DNA of 64,000 nt, taken from the NCBI RefSeq assembly GCF_003063315.1, contig NZ_NERV01000002.1:248001-312000 (forward strand). The letters run 5' to 3'. Shown piece by piece: positions 50,340-57,550 of this stretch (within the stretch, counting starts at the first letter, position 1; each line of letters opens with the position of its first letter). The DNA comes from Limnohabitans sp. T6-5. GTDB taxonomy: Bacteria > Pseudomonadota > Gammaproteobacteria > Burkholderiales > Burkholderiaceae_C. Under the pieces are notes generated by a model. The model had not been told where the DNA came from. It ran no database searches and saw only the letters and a list, made by a program, of their open reading frames with translations. A program made the position numbers and the translations under genes.

Positions 50340-50366
50340 TCCCCGGCTTAGGCCGGGGATTTTTTA
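50340..50366 (+). terminator. Terminator of the 39-50 kb block
   Basis: ATCCCCGGC-TTAG-GCCGGGGAT followed by six T; may also serve the opposing Rieske gene in part. Confidence 0.88.
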
Positions 50367-50368
50367 AT

Positions 50369-51517
50369 TTAGTTCAACAAAGCACGGTCGATATTCTGTT
50401 GAAAAATGGCGAGTAGCCCCTCTTCAAGTCCCAGTGTGTGAAAATCATTGGCGCCTGATGTGAGGCCTGCTTGCACCCCCTCCACAACTGCGAAATCTTC
50501 AGAGTCGAAAACGGTGTCATTGGTGTAAACAAACCGTTTCTCCAAAGCCTGTTGTCCTGCATCCCCCTGAAATTTCGAAGGGCGGTATAGCATCTCATGC
50601 GTCCAGATCGACCGGTCTGGAGTCTCTGGATAGAACATGTTGATGGACACATAATCTGGGTGCATGATGAAAAATGTCTGCGGAAATAAAGCGTAATAGA
50701 CTGAGGCGTAATCAAGGATGCGTCGACTCTGTGCTGGGACAGACAGCATCTCTAGAAAATTTGTACGTGCTGCAGCAAGACGGATGTGTGATCCATATTC
50801 GTAATGTGCAATTACCCCATTTTTGAAAGCTTGGGAAAGCGTATTCCGATGTAGGTAGGGAACATGGTATCCCTCCAAGTAGGTCTTGATGAGCAATTTC
50901 CAATTCGCTTGTTTGATGACATGGGTCTTGCGATAGCTCTCGAGCTCATCCAACGCAAAGTGGTCCAAGTCATCACCTATTGGCCCCAAATATTCATCCA
51001 GGTCGATTGATTTGCCGGGCGTTGGATGAATCCAAATGAGGCCTGCTCGCTCCACGACAGGCAGTTCAACCAAATTAAATTCCCCCCAGTTCAGGCCCGG
51101 GAAATTGTAGGATTTGGTGATGCCCTTGAGTTGACCATCCAGTCCATATGACCAGCCATGAAAGGGACAAATGAACGCTTTTAAGCAAGTCTCCTTACCC
51201 GAGACGATGCGTGCGCCCCGATGTCGGCATGTATTTAGAAATCCACGGAGCCGTCTTTCTGCATCACGAACGATGACATAGGGAAACTTCGGCCAATCAC
51301 TGAGTAAGTAATCTCCTGCATTACGCACGCTGGATGAATGTCCTGCCACCATCGGGTAATGAGCGAACACTGTCACCATTTCTCGTGCCAAAACCCCTGG
51401 GTCTGTGTAGATGCTCACAGGAATTTGAACTATTCGATCAAGCATTTTTTGATCGCGACCTGTTTGATGCAGCGAGGCGAGCAAGTCCAGCGTTTGCTGC
51501 TGAATGGATTGACGCAT
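50369..51517 (-). CDS. Rieske aromatic-ring-hydroxylating oxygenase, large subunit
   Basis: 382 residues. Rieske [2Fe-2S] motif CRHRGARIV...CPFHGWSYG in the N-terminal domain; mononuclear iron site with TYLEGYHVPYLH in the catalytic domain. Opens a substrate ring or demethylates a small molecule with an electron-transfer partner not present here. ATG 51517 is preferred over a longer frame that has no Rieske homologue upstream. Cargo gene. Confidence 0.88.
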   Translation of the reverse strand: MRQSIQQQTLDLLASLHQTGRDQKMLDRIVQIPVSIYTDPGVLAREMVTVFAHYPMVAGHSSSVRNAGDYLLSDWPKFPYVIVRDAERRLRGFLNTCRHRGARIVSGKETCLKAFICPFHGWSYGLDGQLKGITKSYNFPGLNWGEFNLVELPVVERAGLIWIHPTPGKSIDLDEYLGPIGDDLDHFALDELESYRKTHVIKQANWKLLIKTYLEGYHVPYLHRNTLSQAFKNGVIAHYEYGSHIRLAAARTNFLEMLSVPAQSRRILDYASVYYALFPQTFFIMHPDYVSINMFYPETPDRSIWTHEMLYRPSKFQGDAGQQALEKRFVYTNDTVFDSEDFAVVEGVQAGLTSGANDFHTLGLEEGLLAIFQQNIDRALLN

Positions 51518-51594
51518 GTTGGTCTCCTTGACGGGATGGCTTTGGCGCAATATGTATTGCCCAGTGTGCGCTCTCCTTGGCGGTAAGTTAGGTT

Positions 51595-52005
51595 TCAAGC
51601 GGCCAAAACAACAGTTCCTTGTGCGAGCGCGCACAGTTTTTCCGAGTCAACATCGACGGCGTAGATCTCGCACTGGCAAATGGCCATCCGCTTGCCCACG
51701 CTTCGTGCTTGTGCCCTGGCGACCAAATGCAATCCCACGGCGGGACGGCAATAGTTGATTTTGAATTCCGCAGTCAGAGCATTTCCACCAAGTGCCAAAC
51801 CACCCGCGAAAGTGATGGCATTGTCTGCAAGATAGCTGATCACACCACCATGGACAAAACCATGCTGCTGCTTGTGGTGGCCCTGAATGACCAGCGTCAG
51901 CTCTGCACTGTCTTCACTCGACTGTGTCAGCTCAGCACCGATGAATTGACTGAAGGGTTGACTCGCAAAGACCTGCCGAGCGAATGCTTGGATATCTTCC
52001 ATCAC
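51595..52005 (-). CDS. PaaI-family thioesterase
   Basis: 136 residues of hotdog fold: HGFVHGGVISYLADNAITFAGGLALG and AEFKINYCRPAVG, the PaaI signature. Hydrolyses acyl-CoA thioesters in catabolism of aromatics. 77 bp upstream of the Rieske gene on the same strand, so a two-gene catabolic operon is likely. Confidence 0.88.
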   Translation of the reverse strand: MMEDIQAFARQVFASQPFSQFIGAELTQSSEDSAELTLVIQGHHKQQHGFVHGGVISYLADNAITFAGGLALGGNALTAEFKINYCRPAVGLHLVARAQARSVGKRMAICQCEIYAVDVDSEKLCALAQGTVVLAA

Positions 52006-52108
52006 CTGACTCCTTCGTCGTGGATGTTGATGGCGTCTGGCTTAACTGTTTGAATGCTAAGCCTGCCATGTTTGAAGCTTACAGCTATTTAAAAAAGGAC
52101 ACCTCCCT

Positions 52109-52137
52109 TTGTCATAAATTGTATTGTGCAATACAAT
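52109..52137 (+). promoter_or_regulatory. Promoter with overlapping palindrome for the SprT-like gene
   Basis: TTGTCA (52109-52114), 17 bp, TACAAT (52132-52137). A perfect palindrome, ATTGTATTG-TG-CAATACAAT (52118-52137), covers the spacer and -10. Predicted start point near 52144, a GTG codon. Regulated by a repressor is the natural reading. Confidence 0.6.
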
Positions 52138-52143
52138 ATTTGT

Positions 52144-52983
52144 GTGAAGACACGAACATTAGCCAAGCAGACAAACAAAATCAAACCTACGGCACAAGCC
52201 TACGCAGAGTTGCAACAGGCTTTTGACCATTTCAATATCCGCTTGTTCGAAGGAAAGTTGCCTCAATGCCTACTCACCCTACAGCGAGAGAAGAAGACAT
52301 GTGGGTATTTTTCTGCTCAGCGGTTTGGTGATCAGGAGGGCCAACGCGTCGATGAGATAGCTCTCAATCCGGCCTATTTCGCGGTTGAGCCGCTGCAAGA
52401 GATCATGCAAACCATCGTGCATGAAATGGTCCACCTGTGGCAGTTCCACTTCGGTAAACCGGGAAGAGGGCGGTACCACAATGATGAATGGGCAGACAAG
52501 ATGCAAGCCATCGGATTGATGCCATCATCCACGGGTGCGCCCGGCGGTAGACGTACCGGTGATCACATGGCCGACTATATGATCCCGAGGGGGTTATTTG
52601 ATCAAGCTTGTCAAGGGCTGTTGGGCGATCAATTCAAGATATCCTGGTATGACCGATTCCCGCCAGTGGAAGCGATCGCAGCATTGCAAATGGTGACTGC
52701 TGGTGCCCAGGGTTCAAGCAGTCAATCAGCTCATACACCCGAACCACAGCCACTGGGTGCTTCATTGGCAAGCCAGCACGAGGCGGTGCATGACAACCTG
52801 GTTGCTACCGCAGTCAGCGCAGCGCCTATCAATAAAAGTAATCGCATCCGTTACACCTGCAACTGCAAAACCAACATCTGGGGCAAGCCCGCACTGAAAG
52901 TTCAGTGCCTGGAATGCCAATCGGAATTTGAAGCCGAGGAATGCTTCTCAGAACCGGCAAGAACTGCTCTCAAAGGAGAATAA
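52144..52983 (+). CDS. SprT-like zinc metalloprotease
   Basis: About 279 residues. SprT-like domain with YAELQQAFDHFNIRLFEGKL at the start, the zinc/catalytic motif TIVHEMVHLWQ (about 92-102) and WADKMQAIGLMPS; C-terminal zinc ribbon YTCNCKTNIWG...VQCLECQSEF. SprT/Spartan proteins act on DNA-protein crosslinks or related targets. No ribosome binding site; GTG 52144 coincides with the predicted transcription start, suggesting a leaderless message; GTG 52126 would lie in the promoter. Confidence 0.82.
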   Translation: MKTRTLAKQTNKIKPTAQAYAELQQAFDHFNIRLFEGKLPQCLLTLQREKKTCGYFSAQRFGDQEGQRVDEIALNPAYFAVEPLQEIMQTIVHEMVHLWQFHFGKPGRGRYHNDEWADKMQAIGLMPSSTGAPGGRRTGDHMADYMIPRGLFDQACQGLLGDQFKISWYDRFPPVEAIAALQMVTAGAQGSSSQSAHTPEPQPLGASLASQHEAVHDNLVATAVSAAPINKSNRIRYTCNCKTNIWGKPALKVQCLECQSEFEAEECFSEPARTALKGE

Positions 52984-52985
52984 CC

Positions 52986-53732
52986 ATGGCCACACAATCG
53001 ACCATTGAATGGACTGAACAGACCTGGAATCCGACCACGGGTTGTACAAAAATCTCGCCTGGATGCAAAAACTGCTACGCAGCTGTTATGGCCAGGCGAC
53101 TACACGCCATGGGAGCCTCCGGTTACGAAAACGAGTTTGAGCTGACACTTCATCCAAAGCGACTGGAGCAGCCTCTGAATCGCAAAAAACCCACTGTGTA
53201 TTTCGTAAATAGCATGAGCGACCTGTTTCATGAAGACGTACCCAACTCGTTCATTGATCAAGTTTTTTCAGTGATCGAGAGCACACCACAGCACACCTAC
53301 CAAATACTGACCAAACGTGCTGATCGTCTGCCGGAATATTTCAAAACACGAACTTGTCCAAAAAACGTCTGGTTAGGTGTTTCAGTCGAAGATCAAAAAT
53401 ACGGTGTACCACGCATCGACTATCTGCGTCAGGTTGATGCACACATCCGATTTTTATCGGTCGAGCCTCTGCTTGAAGACTTAGGTTCATTTGACTTAAG
53501 CGATATCCATTGGGTAATCGTCGGTGGGGAGTCAGGTCACAAAGCTCGCCCTATGAAAGAAGAATGGCTGGCTAACGTCAAAAGGCAGGCCGACGCTCAA
53601 GGCTGCGCATTTTTCTTCAAGCAATGGGGCGGCTGGGGGGCAGACGGCGTCAAACGCGATAAGAAGTCTAATGGGCGTGTCTTCAAGGGGCGCACATGGG
53701 ATGCTTACCCAGTCACTCAAATTGCAGCTTAA
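52986..53732 (+). CDS. Gp37/Gp68-family protein with three-Cys motif
   Basis: 248 residues. Radical-SAM-like DUF5131 type: SIEWTEQTWNPTTGCTKISP, then GCKNCYA, VYFVNSMSDLFH, LGVSVEDQKY and VIVGGESGHKARPM. The Cys cluster gives the name of the partner TcmP next door. ATG 52986 is 2 bp after the SprT stop and follows AAAGGAG. Substrate unknown; found in phages and defence or maintenance islands. Confidence 0.85.
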   Translation: MATQSTIEWTEQTWNPTTGCTKISPGCKNCYAAVMARRLHAMGASGYENEFELTLHPKRLEQPLNRKKPTVYFVNSMSDLFHEDVPNSFIDQVFSVIESTPQHTYQILTKRADRLPEYFKTRTCPKNVWLGVSVEDQKYGVPRIDYLRQVDAHIRFLSVEPLLEDLGSFDLSDIHWVIVGGESGHKARPMKEEWLANVKRQADAQGCAFFFKQWGGWGADGVKRDKKSNGRVFKGRTWDAYPVTQIAA

Positions 53733-54565
53733 AACAGCTCTGATTGCCCATCATCTAGGGACTCGCCCCAGAATTTGTGAGCAAGCTCATGTGAGGCGGC
53801 AAGCACAAGCCAGTACAAAGGTTGGTTGCTTGAAGCCGTAATCAATTTTTGCTGCGCAGATGGCCACGGACCTAATTTCCTGACTTTTTCCCGCCAGTAT
53901 TCATAAATACGCCGCTCAAAAGCAGCACGCTGCCCAGAGCGGGGCACCGAATCACGCCAACCAGGAACAAAGCGATCCAGACGAGTCTGATCGCTATCTG
54001 AAGCCAGGCTCATCAAGTTGCGTTGCATGTCCATCTGATTAAGATGGATCATCATGTCCATGCGTTTAACGGTTGCAAAACTCTGAATAATAGAAAAGTC
54101 CAAATCCAGACTGTATGGATCAAGAAATGCCAAATTGAGCCCATAGGGTGTCGGTGTTTGGCCAATCTGCCGAGCTACTGCCGCTGCTTCGTTGACATAG
54201 CAGGTCACCGGCGCACCCAAGCGCTTGAGCCTCTCTTGACATGCATAAAGGGCCTCAGGATCTTTGTCGGCAATGATGACGTTAGTGAAAGGCGCTTCAT
54301 CCTTAACGCTTTGTTTCCATGCAGCGACGGCGCTGCCATCGATCCAAGCACCAGTATCTCGGACTTGAGATCGACCTGTGCCACAAAACAGATCAATGAA
54401 GGTCGCCCCCCCCGGTCCTTTTGGGGGCAAATAGCGCTTTCGGGCGGCTCGGGAAATGCTGATATACCGCACCAGGTAGTCATGCTTTTCCGTCGCCCAA
54501 TAACCCACATCGTCTGCAATTAAGCCGTCATCACCAGGAACTCGCGCCATAAATCTCTTTCTCAA
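53729..54565 (-). CDS. TcmP three-Cys-motif partner protein
   Basis: 278 residues, methyltransferase-like: FIDLFCGTGRSQVRDTG (SAM-binding region), VIIADKDPEALYACQERL, LNLAFLDPYSLDLDFS. Convergent to the Gp37/Gp68 gene with a 4-bp overlap. Known to co-occur with that family; biological role is undetermined. Confidence 0.85.
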   Translation of the reverse strand: MRKRFMARVPGDDGLIADDVGYWATEKHDYLVRYISISRAARKRYLPPKGPGGATFIDLFCGTGRSQVRDTGAWIDGSAVAAWKQSVKDEAPFTNVIIADKDPEALYACQERLKRLGAPVTCYVNEAAAVARQIGQTPTPYGLNLAFLDPYSLDLDFSIIQSFATVKRMDMMIHLNQMDMQRNLMSLASDSDQTRLDRFVPGWRDSVPRSGQRAAFERRIYEYWREKVRKLGPWPSAQQKLITASSNQPLYWLVLAASHELAHKFWGESLDDGQSELF

Positions 54566-54703
54566 AAATTGAAGAAAATTACCAAATGCCGGATGATCAT
54601 CGGAAATTTTTTTGAATTGTTTTTACATGGTAATATAAATTTTGTGCCTTCCAATCACATTAATTGACATAAAAATCAATTCAAACCATCAAAAAAGACA
54701 ACC
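54566..54703. other. AT-rich spacer
   Basis: 138 bp of low-complexity A/T-rich sequence; probable promoters for the flanking divergent genes but no clear hexamer pair. Confidence 0.35.
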
Positions 54704-55168
54704 ATGAAAAAATCAATTCCATTCGCATTTGTTCTGTCAACTTTTTTTTATTCATCAATTTGTTTTGCCCAAGATTTGAAGACCACATCGGTAATTAAAG
54801 ATTCACAATTGCTTGCTAATTTTGAAAATCAGAGTTCTCAGGCGATAAGAATCAATTCGGTACAAGTGTTATCTCCCACTAAAAGTGGTGTTGAATCAAA
54901 AATTCTGAAAAACATTGTTGTTTCTTTGACCCTTTCGCCAGGTTCCTCTGCACCCATATCCGTGGCCCCAGTGCAGGTGGTGCGTGAGTGGAGTGGTGTA
55001 CCTGCGCTTGATTTGCCTCTTGAGTGTGCAGGCAATAATCCCCACTGCAATGGCCAGTTGTCTAATTTCAGTTCAACTACAACTGGTATCGCGATACGCG
55101 TTAATTTTGATAATGACAAATCATTTTTTCTGACTTCCCTCCCTGTAACTTTCTACAAAATTCGCTGA
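54704..55168 (+). CDS. Exported protein of unknown function
   Basis: 154 residues. Signal peptide (AFVLSTFFYSSICFAQ), then a beta-rich domain with NNPHCNGQLSNF and a single Cys pair. Low GC compared with neighbours, so recently acquired in appearance. No family recognised. Confidence 0.6.
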   Translation: MKKSIPFAFVLSTFFYSSICFAQDLKTTSVIKDSQLLANFENQSSQAIRINSVQVLSPTKSGVESKILKNIVVSLTLSPGSSAPISVAPVQVVREWSGVPALDLPLECAGNNPHCNGQLSNFSSTTTGIAIRVNFDNDKSFFLTSLPVTFYKIR

Positions 55169-55310
55169 CGCATTTATATGAAGGAAATGGCAAAAGCAAT
55201 GAATTATTAATATTTATAAAAGTGCAGAAAAATTTTTATACATTTATTTTTCAAGACTTTTGCAGCTTCTAAAATAAAGAAGCCAGAGGGATAAATTTTT
55301 TAAAATAATT

Positions 55311-56135
55311 ATGATGGCGTTACCCTCTTTCAACAACACAAATCGTGCGAAGCAAAGCGTTAAGCCGCGAATCCTAGTACTTGAAATCAGAGACAAGAAT
55401 CAACCTGAAGCTAAGGTGTTGGGCTTGCTGGTTGTCGAGAGGGAGGAACTATACCGCCGTGACCCTCGTGACGGGGAAATCTATGAGGCGTCGATTCGGC
55501 TGTTTTATCAACGTATTACCGGCAGATTTTCACAAGGTCTTAGTGGAAGAGGTCGGTTCGATGGCAGCTACTCGCGCAGTTTCAATTCAGTTTCAGTAAC
55601 TTCATCTTCAATGTCAAAAGGGGCTTTGTTTTTAGATTTACCGGGACTGTATGGCCAGCGGGTCGGAACTTACCTCATGAATGAAATTGTCCAATGGGTG
55701 CAACAGTGGCCGGATGCATCAGTCAACAGCATTGAGTTGCTTGCCGGCCAAGCCCATGAAGAAAATAAATCCCGACGTAATCGTTTCTATGAGCAGTTCG
55801 GTTTTGTATTTGACTACACAGACCCTGAGCAGCGAGAAGGTCGGTCTCGCAGCACATCAGCGAGTTCTCTGGTTCAAATCGAGACGTGGAAACAGAATAT
55901 CGTTGAACATCGAATGCTCGATTATTTAACAGATGTGCTTAACGCTAAAGAACACGCCAGCTTGAAATTAGAGGGTTGTAAACGTGCTTACACACAACGG
56001 ATAGCTGAGGAAAGACAGGCAATGGCCAAACCCATTCGTTGGGCATTACGACAGTTGTACTACCAATACGCCAGTACCATTTTCGTTTTGCTTATCCTGA
56101 CAGTTTTTTTTGGCATCTTGTGGGTGAATAAATAA
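55311..56135 (+). CDS. GNAT-like acetyltransferase with C-terminal membrane anchor
   Basis: 274 residues. Soluble part with GALFLDLPGLYGQRVGTYLM (motif A-like, GQRVGTYL) and FYEQFGFVF near 155; the last 30 residues are a transmembrane helix (ASTIFVLLILTVFFGILWV) and NK. Tail anchoring of a GNAT enzyme to the membrane is uncommon. ATG 55311 or 55314. Confidence 0.7.
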   Translation: MMALPSFNNTNRAKQSVKPRILVLEIRDKNQPEAKVLGLLVVEREELYRRDPRDGEIYEASIRLFYQRITGRFSQGLSGRGRFDGSYSRSFNSVSVTSSSMSKGALFLDLPGLYGQRVGTYLMNEIVQWVQQWPDASVNSIELLAGQAHEENKSRRNRFYEQFGFVFDYTDPEQREGRSRSTSASSLVQIETWKQNIVEHRMLDYLTDVLNAKEHASLKLEGCKRAYTQRIAEERQAMAKPIRWALRQLYYQYASTIFVLLILTVFFGILWVNK

Positions 56136-56462
56136 TCACTTAGCAATACCCAAGAAGACCGCCAGACACCGCTCAATCTCCACCATCGTATCTGTGTCAA
56201 TGTGACCGAAGGCTGGCCCTACCTTGTCCCACTTCACAGTCACAGTCTTGTCAATCATTACCTGTGACGGCTTCTGCAAACCGTTCCCGTCGCTTGGCTG
56301 AACAGTAATGCGCAGGAGTGGAGCGGCAACAAGCGTGCTCGACACGGGCAGAACTGTAACTGTGGCGTGTTCGCCGAATTGGTCGGCCTGAATGACCAAG
56401 GCTGGCCGAGGTTTTCCGAAATCGCCTTGCATAGCAATGGTCACAAAATCACCACGCATCAT
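56136..56462 (-). CDS. mazF: MazF/PemK-family toxin
   Basis: 108 residues: RGDFVTIAMQGDFGKPRPALVIQAD, TVLPVSST and SQVMIDKTVTVKWDKVG, ending EIERCLAVFLGIAK, the MazF/PemK pattern. Sequence-specific mRNA endonuclease. 4-bp overlap with the antitoxin gene. Confidence 0.92.
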   Translation of the reverse strand: MMRGDFVTIAMQGDFGKPRPALVIQADQFGEHATVTVLPVSSTLVAAPLLRITVQPSDGNGLQKPSQVMIDKTVTVKWDKVGPAFGHIDTDTMVEIERCLAVFLGIAK

Positions 56463-56677
56463 TCATTCCAACCATCCATGTCTGCTAGGGCCTCATCCAT
56501 GAAGTGCTGCATATCAGCGTCGACCAGGTCGGCCTGCGCGGCAAGATGGCACTGGCGGCGGCATTCCTCTGCAAATTCTGGCCGCCGCGTATCCGGCACC
56601 CAAATTTGAACGGGTCGCAACCCTGCCATGCGCAGAGCGTCGCGGTGCCTTTGAACTCGTGAATTAACGTGTTCCAT
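56459..56677 (-). CDS. mazE: MazE-family antitoxin (DUF3018-type)
   Basis: 72 residues: VNSRVQRHRDALRMAGLRPVQIWVPDTRRPEF is the antitoxin-MazE family signature; the C-terminal half is acidic. First gene of the pair, under an operator with two GTTACATGCAAC elements. Confidence 0.85.
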   Translation of the reverse strand: MEHVNSRVQRHRDALRMAGLRPVQIWVPDTRRPEFAEECRRQCHLAAQADLVDADMQHFMDEALADMDGWNE

Positions 56678-56692
56678 GATGGTCTCCTTGGC

Positions 56693-56734
56693 GTTACATG
56701 CAACATTTTATTCGTCACTGATGTTACATGCAAC
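56693..56734. promoter_or_regulatory. mazE operator: two GTTACATGCAAC elements
   Basis: Identical 12-mers at 56693-56704 and 56723-56734, 30 bp apart, that is about three helical turns. Each is nearly palindromic (GTT..CATG..AAC). Lies directly upstream of mazE. Confidence 0.65.
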
Positions 56735-56834
56735 TTGGCTTGAAGGCTCGCAGCGTGACCGATGCTGACACTGCAAGATTTTTTGCTGCAGATATGCCAT
56801 AGTTCTCACCGCTGATAAAAAAGGAAACCAGCTA

Positions 56835-56996
56835 ATGAATGTTATTCAAAAACCCGATGGTCTCTGGTGGGTCGTTGACAATAGCGGTACCGAATTGGCC
56901 GGTCCCTTTAATAGCCAGGCGCTGGCTTTGAAATGGATCGAGGACCAAACTGACCCTGACCCTGACACGCAAAATTATCCCAGCGAACGGGGCTAA
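56835..56996 (+). CDS. Small unknown protein
   Basis: 53 residues: VIQKPDGLWWVVDNSG, GPFNSQALALKWIED and an Asp/Pro tail. AAGGAAA lies before the ATG. Looks like a small plasmid-type WW-bearing beta-hairpin protein; no family known to me. Confidence 0.6.
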   Translation: MNVIQKPDGLWWVVDNSGTELAGPFNSQALALKWIEDQTDPDPDTQNYPSERG

Positions 56997-57064
56997 CTGG
57001 GCAATGTCCAGCCGCCGCGTAGCCAATAGCACTGGAAATGGTGGCGCTGCGGTTGTTGGATGCT

Positions 57065-57550
57065 TCAGTATCTGGCCAACACGCTTGCCATGCGTTTGTA
57101 ACCCATCTGATCGAAGTGGACCCCATCGTCCTGCATCTGCTCAACGGGACGCTCATAGACCACATCACCGAACTCCCTGGCCACCCCCAATATTTGGCTG
57201 CGTGCCGGGTACTTCGGGCCAGGAGCAATCCAAATCACCGTCTTGGCTTGGGCAAGCAGGCTGCGAGCTTTGAACAAATTTGTAGCATTCGCGTTTTGTC
57301 CATCGTTTGAGCCCAAACTGATCAACACCACGTCAAGAGTGTGGGCATCACGCTCAACAGAAACACCAAATCGACGCACCCAGTCTTGCGTTGTGATGCC
57401 TTTCTCGGCCATCACCCTGCAGTGGGGCGCATGGGCACCAGCACCCTGGGCAATCGAGTCGCCCATGACCAAACATCTTGCAAAGCCAGGCCCCGCAATC
57501 GACAGGCCTGCCAGCCATAACAAGCCCATCCGACCCCAAACGAACATCAT
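57065..57550 (-). CDS. SGNH/GDSL-type hydrolase, exported
   Basis: 161 residues. Signal peptide (MGLLWLAGLSIAGPGFA), block I VMGDSIAQGAG, block III SLGSNDGQN, and block V DDGVHFDQMGYKR. Esterase or polysaccharide/peptidoglycan-modifying enzyme. Start ATGA overlaps the topB stop, so it is the third gene of the integrase-topB operon. Confidence 0.82.
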   Translation of the reverse strand: MMFVWGRMGLLWLAGLSIAGPGFARCLVMGDSIAQGAGAHAPHCRVMAEKGITTQDWVRRFGVSVERDAHTLDVVLISLGSNDGQNANATNLFKARSLLAQAKTVIWIAPGPKYPARSQILGVAREFGDVVYERPVEQMQDDGVHFDQMGYKRMASVLARY

